Below are positions 22,101-36,459 of a stretch of 64,000 nt of DNA, in pieces. Position 1 is the stretch's first letter. The number at the start of each line of letters is the position of its first letter. The DNA comes from Combretum micranthum (Eukaryota > Streptophyta > Magnoliopsida > Myrtales > Combretaceae), in assembly GCA_024138025.1 (NCBI GenBank), contig JAMXBD010003411.1, positions 57,231 to 121,230 on the forward strand, read 5' to 3'. The notes under the pieces were generated by a model that ran no database searches, was not told where the DNA came from, and saw only the letters and a list, made by a program, of their open reading frames with translations. The translations under genes and the position numbers were made by a program.

Positions 22101-22644
22101 TACTATTTTAAACATTGCTAATGTTAATCGTTCTTTTTTCCTGCATGATTATATATTGCAATGGGTATAATAGCTATTTCTGCACATGCTCAATGTACCT
22201 ATTTAGCAAAGTACATGAGTAGTGTTTAAAGACACCATTTTCCTATAAATATTCTTGTGTAATATACAGAACATTATTCTCATAAACAACCATAAGCTTT
22301 TTTCAACACAATCAATTTGCACACTTGTGCAAATTGGAACCAAAATACTTATATAATAAAGTTCAAACATTGTCTAGAACAAAAGATTCTTGAGAGTTAG
22401 TTTGCATATGTGCTAAAACATAATCCTATCCAATTGAGGAGGCATTTCCAAAAATGGTTAGAAAACCATAATTAAGTTGTTACAAGTATCAGTTCAAACA
22501 TATCAAAAAAAGATATCCTTTTATTTCAAAAAGATTCCTATCCATCTCAATTGTCATCCTCACTTCCTCCACTTTCATCCTCACTTCCATCATTATCTTC
22601 ATCATTAGATGCCTTTAGAGATCGATCTTGTCCACCTGGATTTC

Positions 22645-24423
22645 CTATAGAACAATACGTTAAGTAATAAAGCACATAAATAAACTTATTATTGAACTTT
22701 AAATCAAAGAAAGAGAGTGAGTAATATCAAAGCTTGATGAAATAACTTACTTGAAGTACTAGGATAGTTTAAGCAAAGTTGTTGTACCAGTTCAATTATT
22801 TTAGCTAGATGTAGAACACACATATCAATATGCAAAGTATAAATTAATTTATATTCAGTTTTGAATTAGAACATCTATCAAATTTATCATCTAAGAAGTT
22901 TACATAGATATGAAAGTAACATCTAACTTTAAATGCAATTCACACATGTTCTTTTTTTTTTTTTTTTGTACAAATATCATGATGTAATCTTCTTAAGAAA
23001 TTCTTTGCAAATTCTAATGAGGTATCCTAAGATATTTAAAACTCAACATTTTTCTAAGCCCTTAAAAGAAACCAAATAAAGTTAAATCCAGATAATTTCT
23101 CTACCTTATTCATGTAGCAAAAGAGGCAAAAAGGTAAATGATGAAAATATAGGCAATGCCTCTATCTTGCATCTGTTGTTTCTCAAAATATGGAAATCTC
23201 AATAAATTGAAATATCGCTTGAAATTTAAGTAGAATTAAACCATGGAAATATTTTCCCACAGGAGAACAAATTAGTAGAAGATCATTAACTTGGAAAAAG
23301 CATACAATCATTATTACATAGGCAACTAAAAAGATTGTCTAAGCTTAAGTTAATCATTGAAGTTGTAGAGATGCTAAGTCTTATTGATTGCCTCTAAGGA
23401 TAGAGACATTCAGCACCATATCTTCCAATTTAATAAGCTAAAATATGTAGATGTCTCCAACATGTAGAAAGTTACCTCTCACAAAGTCTAGCCAACAGGT
23501 TGATAGTACGCCTATACATTTGACATCACACAATTCATAACATGTTGAAAAGAGATATATAATGGCATTATAAAAGTTTTATTTCATATCATTTTTAATA
23601 GTTAAGATTGAAATCACAATTAACTAATTTAAAAATGATATGTATTTTTAAGAGATTTTGAGGCTAAAAATCATGTTTTGCCCCACTTAAATATATATAT
23701 ATATATTAATATTATATTTCCCACAATAGAATGAGACATGAAAGTGAAACAATGAACATTTAGGAGTACTTACAAAATAACACTTACATATGATGAACAT
23801 AAATAATGATAATATACTTGAGATTAATTCGGGGCCTTGTATGATGAGATATTTACAAAAAAACTTCCAAAGTGAATACTCATTTTAGATTTCTATGAAA
23901 ATAAAATCAGTGCAAAAATAAGCTTGCACGTGGAAGGGAAGAATGTATTTTTCAATACTGTGTGATAAAATAAGTTTTTCTATCCTAGTAATATGAAATA
24001 CTTGCTGTTGAAACCTTATGAAAATGATTCCTTGATGTTATTTGAACTTGTTAATGACCATATTATCAAATCCAACAACTAGAACACACAAACACATCTT
24101 ATAAAGACATTGAGAAATATTATTAGATCCAGCAAAGACTTTGCTACTTGCATGCTATCCACACACTACACTATCAGCCTTTAACTAATCCGATCCCAAT
24201 ATTGTTTATGCATTGGACGAGTACAATCATATCAAGTTAAAAAACAACCAACAATTACTGAAAAAACAACTAGCAGAAACAAAGTAAAAAAAAACAACCA
24301 ACAAGAACATCCTCAACAAAGTAGAACAATAACAACAACCAACACTCCAACCCAACGTAGCAAGTGTACATTTTTATCAAATATCCGATAAACCATCAAT
24401 AACATTGAAATGACAATAATTAC
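22645..24423. other. CACTA 3' introns
   Basis: Apart from the small exon at about 22751-22808 this is AT-rich intron-like sequence. It has a T run at about 22951-22967 and an (AT)n stretch at about 23692-23706. Confidence 0.5.
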
Positions 24424-25345
24424 CTGTTCAGATTGTTCTTCGCATAAGGTTCTTTCCTCCCAAAGCTTTGCTTTCGTTTCTTCTAAGGTAGCTTTTAACT
24501 CTTCCATATAAATTCCTCCTCGGCATGATCTCCCAATCGATGGTAGTCCATACCCTCTTCCAGGATGATAGTCTGACCTTAAACTCGCATTCATAAATCT
24601 GTCAACGATCTCCTCTAGAGTCAATGGATTATCCGAAGATTAAGATTCCTCGTATGTCTTCACCATCGTCTCCTAAATTATAAATAACAAAGACAAACAT
24701 TATTTGCAAAACCTTAATTTAAAATAAGTCTAATATTTTATACATTCAACAAACTTACATAATCTTCTGCAGCTTGTTGAGATATCCAATCTCCTGTACC
24801 ATCGAGCCTTGGATCACAATATCAGGTTTGTTTAAAGAACTCAATGGCATTAGATGGTTGGCGATTTTGATTAATCTACACATTTGTATATGTATGGAAA
24901 ATGTTAAATCTTTAATCAATAATAGAAGCATAAATAAACATTGATAAATAGCCACTTGCTCATTTCTCCTACTCTCAAATGATCTAGAGCCAGCCCTATG
25001 CAAGTACTTCACATTGTTGTGCGCATTTCTCCCAATCATTGACCTGGTCTTCTATAAATGAAAAAAAAAAAAAACCAACAAACTTATGAGAATGTAAACT
25101 AATTTCCAAATGAAAAAATGATTTTGAATTCACTTTTGCAGGTGGTTCATTCGATTGTGAGATTAATCTCTCTTGTTCAATCTCCCTTGTCCATTTCTCG
25201 GTAACCTTTTTCCAATCATCATCACCTAAACCTTTGGGTCTAGTAGCATCACCAACCTTGTTCCACTTATTTTTAGTTTTACATCGATGGTTTCTATGGA
25301 GATTTCCCGTTCATCTATCTGCAGCTCGATACTTTTTAGAGTCTT

Positions 25346-26598
25346 TCATGATATCATCAATATTTCAACCGATTCTACATCAAACATGTCAGTAAAATGA
25401 GAAGAATGGAAATTTTCGACATAAAGAACGTCAACTCCATAAATTAAAAAGTAGCAAGTATAGCAAAAAATATAAAACAACTCCATAAATTTAAAAAACA
25501 AGTATAACAGCCTCTTCTAGCAACTTTTATGAAGATTAACCTTATCTATTGAAGCTTGCTTGAAGAAAAAACGCATAAACTTGTTTTAAAACTATTTTCC
25601 TTTATGCATTAGTTACAATTTTATGATGAGCATTCTATCAACTATTTTCTTTTCTGCATTGTTCTAGAATATTTGCTTTACTTTGACAGTGATAATGTCG
25701 TCAATAGCACTATAACATGCAAATTGTTGTCTACTACTATTTTGTGCCTTAATTCTATGTTCATATGATCATATATCATTCATTTTTATCAATGCCTGCT
25801 ATCATCAAATAGATTGAAGAGATGAATAAGGATGATTGATTTTATGAGTAGATTTGTACAAATTTTGGGAGAAATTTGTAATCCCTTAAATTTACGTAAC
25901 TTAATTTTAACAAATATTAAAGATGTAATATATGATATAGAATTTGAAACAAGTAGTAAAAATCACTCCAAATTTTTTGATTCAAAAATGTTAAAGTGTG
26001 AATGAATTTGATTATAATTAGAAAGATTAAAACGTTACCAATAAAATATTTCGAAATACAAAACTGTAACTTCTATGATCTCAATAATTTATAAAACGAC
26101 GATAAACCAATCGTTAATATAAATTACTGAATCATTTTTCCTTAAGTTCAATACTTAGAAAATAAATCCTAAGCTTTATTAAATAATAGTGTTCAAGCCA
26201 TTATGAATCTATTAATATTAAATAGCACTAGAAAAAAATATGTTGTTATTAACAAATTAGTATGAATAACTCCTATACAGTAAAACATGATATTTGATAA
26301 AATGATTAATATTTCAACAAGAAATCATAGCTAACCTTAATTATAAATCACAATAATAGACGATTAATTTTTAGAACCTACAAGTTATAAAAATATAGAT
26401 TAAGGATAAATTACTAGAATTACAAATGATACGACAAGATCAAAATAGATTGATATCTAAGAATCTAGATCTTAAATAAATATTTAAATCACACTAATAT
26501 TCTAATTAAGAGATTTACAGATTTTAGAAATTAAAATCCTGAATTATCAACGTAACCTTTAATAATTTTCATAACTAAGAAATGAAGAAATTGGCAAA
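25346..26598. other. CACTA intron up to the LTR insertion
   Basis: AT-rich sequence with no credible coding region. The boundary with the following LTR-like sequence near 26599 is inferred from similarity to the start of the copy at 44145. Confidence 0.4.
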
Positions 26599-29310
26599 TG
26601 TGAAACTAATACCAAAATATATGATTCAACAAAAAATCTTAAAATAGATCTATAAATTGTAATAAACTCATTCCTAGTTTGAAAAACCCAAATAAAAATT
26701 TCTTTGACTTTAATAGATACCAAAAACGAGATTTCGTAACTAAAACTGATAATTCAAGATATCATTGGTAGCAGTTCAAAATTTCAAAACCCGTTGTTAT
26801 ACTTGTAAAGAAATTCTGAATTCATTAAGACTAAGTTCCTAAATTAATTTATTGAACTTGAAAAATTTAATCGCGTAGGTTATAATACTAAAAATGATTA
26901 AATATGTAAACTCGAAACTAAAAGTTTGTACGTATAAGCAACTTAAAGTTTTGTAGTAACTTAGGAAAATTCTATCTTGATAAAACTTGTATATAACGGT
27001 TATAAATATACTTTATAAATTAATGTTGGTTAAAATAATTTAATTAACTATTAAGCAAATCATAAACAAATTAAATAATATATATATACACGAAAACCAC
27101 CGCTGTAATTGGAATTTCATTGGAACAAAGGAAGAAAACAAATGAGCTTAGCTTAGTTGGTCACGCGCCAGAATAGAGCATCCAGAAGCTATGTGCGTTG
27201 CAAGAATCCCACACAAGAAATTTCCACGTGAGAAAAGGACTGTTGCATTTTGCTTCCACACACAGATTATGAATTCACGGACGCTGGAATTGAGGGTCGC
27301 TGCAATTCCACGTGCAGCATTAACATCAGCGGTAAGTGAGATGATCGAGCAAACAACTCCCCTTTATGCGCAGCACAGCAACCTTATGCCCGAGCAAGCA
27401 GTAGTAGAACAGGCAATTATTGGGTGGAAACAGAGCACATGTCTAGCAAGCAGCAACCAAACAGAAGATGCAACAGCCAAGGAAGTCTCCGTTGCAGCAA
27501 GTCCAAGTATTACCCAACTTTGCTCCGATTTTTTACACTCAAATTCAACTTGAAAAGGACACCCCAACCAACCCAAAAGCTACACCTATAACCCATATTT
27601 AATTTGCAAGAATTACAGACCAAATGGAAAAGGAAAACAGTTGTAAATTAAGATGAAAATTCGTGATACAGCAGCAAAAGACTCCCCTGCTGCAAAGTTC
27701 CATATTTTCTTGCCCAACTTTGATCCGAATTTGAGTTCTAAATTCCAATGAATTGACCGACAATCCAACCACAACACTCCACATGTAATAAACAATAAAT
27801 GAGAAGAATTTCAGCTCAAATAAACAACAACCACCCCAAATATCCTTGCAAAAATCGGATCATGATAGCTGCAACAGAGGAAAAATTCAACAAGAAACAG
27901 CAACACAAACCCAAATTGAGCTTCGATTTTTGCAAGATTCCTAGGCTTAATTGAGCTGATATTTTTTACTAATTAAACACCAATAGAGAGCATTTAAATG
28001 GATACTTCACACACCATTAATTATTTAGAAAATCGGATCTAAAATCTATCCAAAAATCAAGAGGAAATGTTTCAGACATTTCAATTTTTTAAACTTCAAA
28101 TTTCAATAGATTTTGACCCGATTTTTACACAAGTTAAGCTCCTAATTTTACACACATAAATGGCATTAATTAGCTACCAAACAAACACAATTAATGCCCT
28201 CAAAGATAGCCACAAATCTGTCAAAACAAAGTCCAATTTTGCAAACCAAAAATACCAAATCGTATGGAAATTCCAGCTGCAATTATGAGTCTTTTTCAAG
28301 CCCAAAACCTTTTCCTTAGCCTCCAAAACTTAGCCTAGTCTTAGTACATGTATATAAGCTCAAGTTAGTTATAAATTGAGCTCCTAACTCCCACAAAATC
28401 ACCCCAAAAACACAGCTACAGAAGGAAGTGCGTCCAGCCTTTCCTTTTCTTTTCCATTGCAACCTTCCACTTAGAAAGCTTAGAAACCCTTGTAAGATCA
28501 ACCATAAACCCCTAGCTTACTTCTCATATCCTATCTACATACTAAGCACATCAAGAACATCAATTCCCCTCTCCAAAAACATCAAAAACCAAATCAAAAG
28601 TTTTAGTTATCCTAAGATCCAAGAGGGGAAAACTAGCTTAACAAGGTAAGAATATTGGATTGCATTAGTAAGCTCCCATTATAGTTAATGTTGTTTAGTT
28701 AGAAACTCATCACCTAACCTTTGATATAGGTTTGATTCTTGCTTAAAAAGGAAGTTGAACATCCTACTTTCATTCCAATCCAAGGTAAGTTCTAAAGTAC
28801 AACCAATCCTTGTTAAACTTGTGCATGGACTTTAGGATGAATTGTTGAGCATTTGAAGAAAATTTTGTGGTTGAAAGAAGTGGTTAATTCATTGATGAAT
28901 CCAAGTAAATGGACTGTTGATGTATTAGAAATGATTAGATATTGTTGACAAAGAAAGACAACAACTTATAAAGATAGTAATAGTAAATTCGGATTTAGGA
29001 ATGAAGTCGACAAAATAAGACCCAAATTTCATCTAATTTAGTCTAAATTCATGTCTAATGCTTCTACGACCTTATATGAACATAAAACTTGATAAAAACA
29101 AGCTTTAAAAGCATGATTAGGAGTTTTACATTACAAGAAAAGTATTATGAACAAATTCATAAAAATTACACATATTAATACCTCTATAAATTATGAATGA
29201 GCTTAGGATATGACTGAAGGCTTAAATGAGATCCTCTAAAATAATATACAATCAAAAGAAACTTAAAAGAATTAAACAATAAAAATTCCTTTTCTATAAG
29301 AATCAATACT
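26599..29310 (+). mobile_element. Gypsy LTR-like sequence E1
   Basis: This runs parallel to 44145-46870 with high similarity (by eye near 90% over 28.0-28.3 kb). A TATATAAG box at 28351-28358 is followed by a C-rich leader. The copy ends abruptly at 29310, where similarity to the second copy stops. The remaining U5-type part may be the sequence at 36.5-38.05 kb, separated by further insertions. Open frames such as 27191-27553 are not shared in frame with the second copy and show no family signature, so I do not call genes. Confidence 0.65.
28351..28358 (+). promoter_or_regulatory. TATA box of LTR E1
   Basis: TATATAAG is identical in position and sequence to 45891-45898 in the second copy. 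The leader follows and ends in a consensus splice donor, AAGGTAAG, near 28645, also conserved in the second copy. Confidence 0.5.
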
Positions 29311-29963
29311 TTAAGAAATCGCAAACTAGAATTCACTCAGTTTCACTCTTAAACCAACATCAATGTTACTATTCCTATAAGTATAATCATGATTATTGCT
29401 ATTATTATGACTACTAAGTATATTAATCAGTATTGTTGATATTTTCATCACGAGTCATGAATGATTATTAATATTGTTATTTTTACGTTAGCGCCACTAT
29501 ATCTATATTGTCATCAATACTATTATTATTTTGTCACTAGTATTATTATTTACTAATAATATTAAAATTGTTGTTATTCTTATACTTGTATTTATTACTA
29601 ATATTGATATTAACATTTCAAACTAATATTACTGATAATATAGTAGTATTAAACTTAGTTTTTTTGCAAAAAATAAAATTTAAGTATAATAAAAATTTGA
29701 TATATCTAAACCCCATAGACATATAATTTTATAACTTTTGAAAGGTATAGATACTAGAATATACTCTTAAATAAGTAAAAATACCAATTTGGGAGACAGA
29801 TAAGGTTGACAGGCAAATAATTAATAAATAAAAATCTTTTACTAAAGCAGTAGAACTTAAGAAAAGACAAACCCTTGAATAAAAATATAGATAGCAATTA
29901 AAACCGAGAGAAACAAAATAAAAACAAATAACAGATAAATATTCTTTACTATAGAAATTAAAA
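29311..29963. other. AT-rich stretch between LTR E1 and LTR C
   Basis: Dominated by ATT/TAT trinucleotide-like simple sequence. No gene or clear repeat boundary was seen. Confidence 0.4.
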
Positions 29964-31499
29964 TGTAACGCCCTAACCTATTGGCATTACAACCCGCTAT
30001 GCGTTCTCTCTTCATAGAACACGCTAAGGCTATAATTTCCACAATCAACATAAATATCACCTGTATAACTCACAAGGTATATAAAAATATTGTAGTCCTC
30101 AATAAAATAAATCATATGATAAGAATATAATTCTCATAATTAACAAACTAGACCTTGTTGACATAACTGCAGGTCAACAAGTCAAACCAAGCCCTAAAAC
30201 TGTCACCACATGAAATCTCCAAATACAATTTAAAATTTCAATAAACAAAATATAAATCAATCATTAAAGTCTTCTCAGATCCATCCTATATCATCTATGA
30301 CTAAACAACTAATCATCAGCAGGGTAGTCAGGACGCTAACGCCATCCCCATCCTCATAGACGATATCAAAACCCAAAAGATCATAAATCACATTATCATC
30401 ACCTGCACCTGAAATGTAATAGAATGAGCGATGAAGCCCAGTACGATAATATCCAATCCAGTTCAAGCAAGGTTATGCACATACAGCATGTATATAAATA
30501 AATGCAACTAAACTAAATGCATACAACAGTTTATTATCTATTTTAGTCCAACAAAACAACACAGTTCAGAATCTAGTATACATAAATCCTGAACTCAGAG
30601 TAACTCAGACTCTGCTATAAAACATCCAACTGATTTGAAAATAGGTAATCATATATACATATGTGGATGAGTGGGTACTCCCCAAACATCCCAATTCCTG
30701 AACACCTAAATTCTACCAGAATCATTTCTTAGCACGAGTCCACTCGGGACAACCTCATACTAAGATCATCAGGGTGTCTCACCAGTATCACTATTTACCA
30801 GGTCTCTACTGGTTAAAGCCAACCACAACCAGACAGACAATTATTAAACCAAATATTTATTAAGTTCATTATGCAATTCTGTTCCTACATCCATTCACAA
30901 AAATTCTAATCTACAAGCACATACATCAAACAATGGATTGGTTATTATCACGCCCTTAGAGGTACCCTAAACGTGGCAGTCCGCCGTACACAATACTAAA
31001 GCATAGTAATGACTACCTTAGTCATGCAAAGGCTTCCATATCATATACAAGGCGTACATCACAACCAAGGGAATGCATCGGAGTAGCGCAATTTATATTG
31101 ATAATAAATAAGTAACAAGGCAAAGGGAATACTTATCATAAATCATAAACATATTGTATTGCAATTCTTAGGGCATGTCCATCTATTATCTTCAAATAAA
31201 TATACATCCCTATTCATATAAGTCATTATATTTAAAGAACCTTACAAAATTACTTATCTTATGATTCTATTTCCTTCATAGAAGCTTAACCAATCCTTCC
31301 ATGATTTCCCCAATGTGATGATCCTCAATTTAAGCCACGGATATACCTGTTTCAACAAAATCTATAAGGGTATAAGCTACAACTAGCTTAGTGAGATGTT
31401 CCTGTTCATTCGCACCACATTTTCAAACAAGTTTATTTATTTACTCACACATATGCTATGCATATAATGCAACAATCACATGATTACGCAAATATATAT

Positions 31500-31840
31500 A
31501 GTTATTCGGAAACCATATATAGAACGGATTTATCCCTCCGTATCAAAGGTTAGGGAATCGGGGTTAAAGGTCCTCGACCTTCTACTGCTAGTCCCCAGGT
31601 CCTCACCCACAGCGTTCGGTTGGCTCGGCTCCGAACCTAGAGTCGCTTTCCTCGAGCGATTTGGATTCTCAAGGAAGGAACATGGCACGTGGCACCGCAT
31701 GATCACACCCAATCCAACTCTATGCGTAGGAGTAGCAGCCTTCCGAAATAGATGTGACTCGATGGATGCTATGCGTGAGCGTTTTAGTTTTCTTAAGCTG
31801 AACCTTATTAAGGTTTATTAGGGGCGATCAATCAATTTAG
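31500..31840 (-). repeat. GC-rich block within LTR C
   Basis: This is an island of about 50% GC inside AT-rich LTR, open on both strands for 60-113 codons. The open frames have no recognisable domain. Similar GC-rich islands are frequent in Tekay-type LTRs, so I treat it as LTR sequence. Confidence 0.5.
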
Positions 31841-33389
31841 CAAACAATAAACAATCATACAAGTAAGTAAACAAAATTATTTAAACAAGCAGTTTGAAGT
31901 TGTGATATTCTTAATTCTCATTTCACGCATAAACATAGAATCACACATAATCCCGAATTCCCCAAATATATCCGTTTTTATCTTTTTTCTTAGTATACTA
32001 TGCTACTTGTACAAGCACAAGCAAGGCAACGAAATTAGAAGGAATAACTCACTCGTCCATTTCGCTATCTTCTTAGTCGTAGTAATCATCGGGTATGGTA
32101 TTCTCGTATCCTTCGTTACCTAGAAAAGAAATATCCGGATAAGTCTTTCATGAAATCCTATTCTTGGATTTTCTAAACTTTTCTTAAAATCACGGTAAAA
32201 TCGTATAAGAGGAAATTCCAACTTAAAATGGCCATAACTTGCTCATTTTAACTCGGAATTCCTCATATAATATACCATTTTCTACCTATTCGAAAAGATA
32301 TATCCATTTCTAAGGTTATCTTTGTCATATAAGGTCATTTGGGTTCCAAAAACATTGGGTACAATTTAAAACGAAAATTGCCAAACTTTTACAAATCCGT
32401 TTTCTAATTCAACTTCATTTTTAAAGAAAATCCTTTTGTAACAATATATGTATATAAATATATAGTTGATAAACATTTTGAATATATAGGAAAGCTCACT
32501 TTATATACAAAAATCGTAATGGTAGTGTCTCAACAATTTATTTCATAAATTCATTTAAACTTTAACCTTGAAAATTTCTTTTCAAGTGTTTTAAAGAAAC
32601 TTTATATTTTCCTAGGTTGTTATAAATGAGTATATTCTTATTGTATTTTCTTCATTCTTTTTCCAAGGAAAAATAATTTTCTTGTATCCTTAGTTTTCCA
32701 TAAGTTTTAAAAATCAAATTTATCACAATTATATTAAGTTGATGAAAACCTTTTCAAAATTTTGTATTTAGGGTGGTTTAAGAAAATGAGTCTTGTCTTC
32801 TTATATTTATAAGTTTTTGTTTTCTAAAACTTGTTCTTTCATTTCTTTTGAAAAGAATCATCTTTATTGATAAAATCCATTATTGTTAATCTTACTTTAT
32901 TTATATTCTTTTGAAGATAAGTTCTTTCTTTTAGAAATTTTAAAAATCATTACTTTTCCTAAGTGGTTTCATAACTTTATGAGTTGATTTTTATATTAAC
33001 TTTGAAAACTAGTTTTTCTTAGTTTAGAAAAGAGTTTAAGTCTTAAACTTTTAATATTAACGATTTATTTTTCTTAAAACTTAGATTACCATAAAATACA
33101 AAGAAAAGATTTATTGCTTATGTTTTCTTGGTAAAATTATCTTTGTTATTTAAGAAAAATTGAGAAAACTTGTATTACTCTATTCTTAGGTTGTTGATAG
33201 TAACTTCATGATTTTGTTGATAAATCACTTAATCGAAATTCTAGCTTTGAGTTTATTTAGTAAATAAAATTCTATTTTTAGATTACTTGAGACATTAACA
33301 CTATGTATATGCAAATATCATGAGCATATAAAATAATGAGAATATAAGAAAATAATAGAAACAAATAATAAGCAAGAAAATAAAATATC

Positions 33390-33480
33390 AAGCATTGGGA
33401 ACCTTAGCTTCATCAAGGAATCCCTGGTCAAGTATTGGAGCCTTAGCTTCATCAAGGCATCCCGAGACTAAGAATGGACT
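33390..33480. repeat. Tandem duplication of about 40 bp
   Basis: Two adjacent copies share CCTTAGCTTCATCAAGG followed by an ATCCC-containing segment, with a few substitutions. Confidence 0.7.
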
Positions 33481-34046
33481 AGTCCCGAAAGATTAAAGAA
33501 AATAAATAAATAAAAGATTGTTTTGACTTGATATGGACAAGTCTAAGACTAGAAAGACTAGTCTTAATAATAACATGAAATAAATAAATTGCATAACTTG
33601 AAAGTAAATAAATAACAAATGAGCTTATATGCTCTAAATAAATATATATAATAATAAGTTAGATTAGAAGCAAATAATAACAATAATAATAACAACATAA
33701 TAAAATAGAAAGCTTATGTATAAGAACAAAACATGAACATGTTGTTGCTTTTACTACTCATGTGAGTTTCAAAACAACCAATAGTCATGCTAAGTTACAT
33801 GACATGAATAGATAAATGGTTGAAAGAAATTTTTACCTAAGGTATTTGTGTGGTATGAAGATGGTAGTGAATGTGTGGTTATGTAGTTATGGAGAGATGG
33901 TAGTTGTATTGCATAAAGAGAAATTCTTGTGGGTATTTGGTGAAAGAGAGTTTTGGTAGAGGAAATGTTGTAGAGAGAATTTGTGTAGTGAATTTGAGAG
34001 AGTTTTGGTAGTGTAAAGAATTGTGTGAAAGAATGAAAGAGGAAGG

Positions 34047-34056
34047 GGTATTTATA
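34047..34056 (-). promoter_or_regulatory. TATA box of LTR C
   Basis: TATAAATACC on the minus strand, followed by a C/T-rich leader toward lower coordinates. Confidence 0.55.
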
Positions 34057-35960
34057 GAATTTTTGGAGTGAATTTTAGATGTAATAAAATAAATTGAAAA
34101 AGAAATAAAATAGAGATAAATGGAGAGGGGGAGGCACCGGTTTTGGGCATGTGAAGGAGAGAGAAATTGATTTGTTTTATTTGTTTGTGTAATAAAGAAG
34201 TAATGTGTAAAGTTGATGTGAATAAAGTTGTATTGGAAATGAAAAAAGTAAGAAAATATGTATGTAGATGTAAGAAATAGGTGTAAGAAAAAGTAGAGAT
34301 AGTGAAATAGCAATGAATAGTAGAAAAGTACTATGAATAGTAGACTAGACAATTAAAGTATCGGTAGTAATAAAAATACGTGTATTAAGGCGATATCTGT
34401 AATTTTTAGCTACTGAAAAATTCTAAAACTGATATTTTTGGAATCATTAAATTTTTACGAGTCTATTGGTATAAACGGAATATTTCTAATATTCCGAGCT
34501 TCGTAACACGCTTTTCAAGAACTGTTTCTGTTTCAGTCCGAAGGACACTCGAAATTTGCGAATCTGATATTTTTATATTACCCTATATTATTACGAACTA
34601 TTCTAGGCCATTAGCTTAATTTCGTTTTCTAGGGTTTGAAAACGCGGGATTGTCGAATCTTAAACACTAAGGTTCGTTATGGGTTTTTGTTGTCTTTAGG
34701 GTTCCGGTTTGACTTCTGGTTTCGTCGAGATTTTCATAAGATCGTATAATTTTTTAGTTTTGATCGTTTTATATTTTTAGCTTAACATTTATGTTTTATC
34801 TTATTTTATTCATGATTATTTAATTGTTTTTAGTTCTCGGGATCGTTTAGCCGAGTCTAGGGTTATGAGTTGACTCAGTTTGACTTTTGGTGAAGATTTG
34901 GAATTTGTGATTCTAAAATTTTACCGAAGGATTTGGGATTTTATCATCTCGTTGTTAAGCGGTATTTGGATTTATCGTTCCGATTTGTGTTTTAGGAATT
35001 GGGTAGATTATTTAATCAGCGTACGGACGTTGATTATACCGGTAGTTGGACTTTATATTTTGTTTCAAGGGTTCTCGTTTTCTCAAGATCCAGAAAGCTC
35101 GTTCCTTATCGTATTTGGAATTAAGTTTTAACTTGATTCGATTTTTAAAGTTTCGTTTCCAGTATTTTGACTCAGTCTAGAATTTGGTTTTTATCTTGAG
35201 TCGATTTTCGGGATGTAAATTTTGATACTTAGACTTCTAGGATCATTTTTAAGAATTATGAAATTTTCGGGGTTTTACAGTCGTACCTTTCTAAATTTCA
35301 GGAATCCAAATCAAATCCGCAGAATTTGATACCAACAAAGTCAACCTAAACTCCAGCAATTCTTATATCCAAATCAACCACAGTTTCACAACTCCAAATG
35401 CCCTGTTACAATATATATTTATATATATATATATCAACAGACATGATCGCAATATCTTAACATAAAACAACATATCTAAACTAACCTGATACTGAACTTC
35501 CTAAACTCGAATTATACTGATCAATATCCCCAAGCACCTCCAATAATATCAAAGAACGGATATTTCAAATCCTTAAATCAGAATTTCCACCAAAACCCTA
35601 TAAAACATTTCATATGATCAATATCGAAATATCAAAGTTGTCCAATTTCGTTTAAAGAGGATTCAAAACTTATACTTACTGATATGGAACGTAATACTTG
35701 TTTTTCTCTTCCTATTCTGATCAAAACACGAGCTAGGGTTTATTCTTCAAAATCCTTTAAGAAATATTCATCCAAACCCTAAGATACTTATACAAATTTG
35801 TATATAATCCAAATGAGAAGGTTAAGATCACTTACTTTTAATTAGTAACACCTCCGAATGATTCTCTAGGCTTAAATTACCAAGGACGCTTCAGAAACTC
35901 TTTATACGTAAGGGAAAATGATATAAGGAAATGTCTATCGAAAATGATTTTCGCGTCTCG

Positions 35961-35968
35961 TATTTATA
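35961..35968 (-). promoter_or_regulatory. TATA box of LTR-like sequence I
   Basis: TATAAATA on the minus strand lies within 20 bases of the last GCCGGC motif. Confidence 0.45.
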
Positions 35969-35974
35969 GAAATT

Positions 35975-36350
35975 TGGTCATACGCCGGCCCTAAGCCAGC
36001 GGCGTACCTGCAAGTTTTGCCGACTTACACCATACGCTGGCAAGATCTACACGACCGCCAGCAGTGTTCGTCGGGGCTTTGATTCCCAGAATTCAAATCG
36101 TCCCTTCATACGCCGGCAAATCTTGGACCTACGCCGGCAGCTTTCATGCCGGTGTAGAAAATAAACCCTATGGACGTTAGCAACTTTCCTCTTAGTATTA
36201 AGAAAAACGCTACTGTTCTCATCCTATGCCGTTTGTATGCCGGCAGCGTAGATTCTACAGGAGACGGAGTATAATCTATTACAGTATGCTGGCAAACTTA
36301 AGACATAGGCCGGCGGCGTTCTTCATCAGAGATGCCGGCCTGTATTGCAG
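35975..36350. repeat. GCCGGC-type palindromic motif cluster 3
   Basis: This is the densest cluster: ACGCCGGCCC, GCCAGCGGCGTA, ACGCTGGCAAG, ACGCCGGCAAAT, ACGCCGGCAGC, ATGCCGGTGTA, TGCCGGCAGCGTA, GCCGGCGGCGTT and GATGCCGGCC occur within 375 bases. Confidence 0.8.
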
Positions 36351-36459
36351 AAGTTAAGAAATAATCCAATTGATGCCAATCTTGTTCTAACACGAAGTTG
36401 ATGAAACTTAACCTATTTTTAACATCAACATAAAAAGGCATATTAGAATCTAGTAGCTG

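Larger units (their letters stand above)
29964..35279 (-). mobile_element. Long Gypsy LTR-like sequence C (Tekay-type)
   Basis: On the minus strand it begins TGTAAAACCCCGAAAATTTC (35279 downward) and ends GGGCGTTACA (29964), the typical ends of a Tekay/Del-type LTR. A TATAAATACC box at 34047-34056 is followed by a C/T-rich leader. A GC-rich block at 31500-31840 and the U5-like segment with the uninterrupted GTACTGGGCTTC site (30435-30445) follow. At 5.3 kb it is long for one LTR and may contain an insertion. Neither 5-bp flank matches the other, so it is not a simple solo LTR. The 157-residue open frame at 33879-34352 is low-complexity leader sequence. Confidence 0.6.

Noticed and set aside
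27191..27553. 120-codon plus-strand open frame
   Set aside because: It is within LTR E1, not conserved in frame in the copy at 44.8-45.1 kb, and has no recognisable domain.
31480..31821. 113-codon open frame in a GC-rich island
   Set aside because: It is part of an LTR U5-like block; both strands are open because of GC content. No domain is seen.
33879..34352. 157-residue minus-strand open frame rich in Ser, Phe and Tyr
   Set aside because: It lies across the TATA box and C/T-rich leader of LTR C; the composition is that of a pyrimidine-rich leader and no domain is recognisable.
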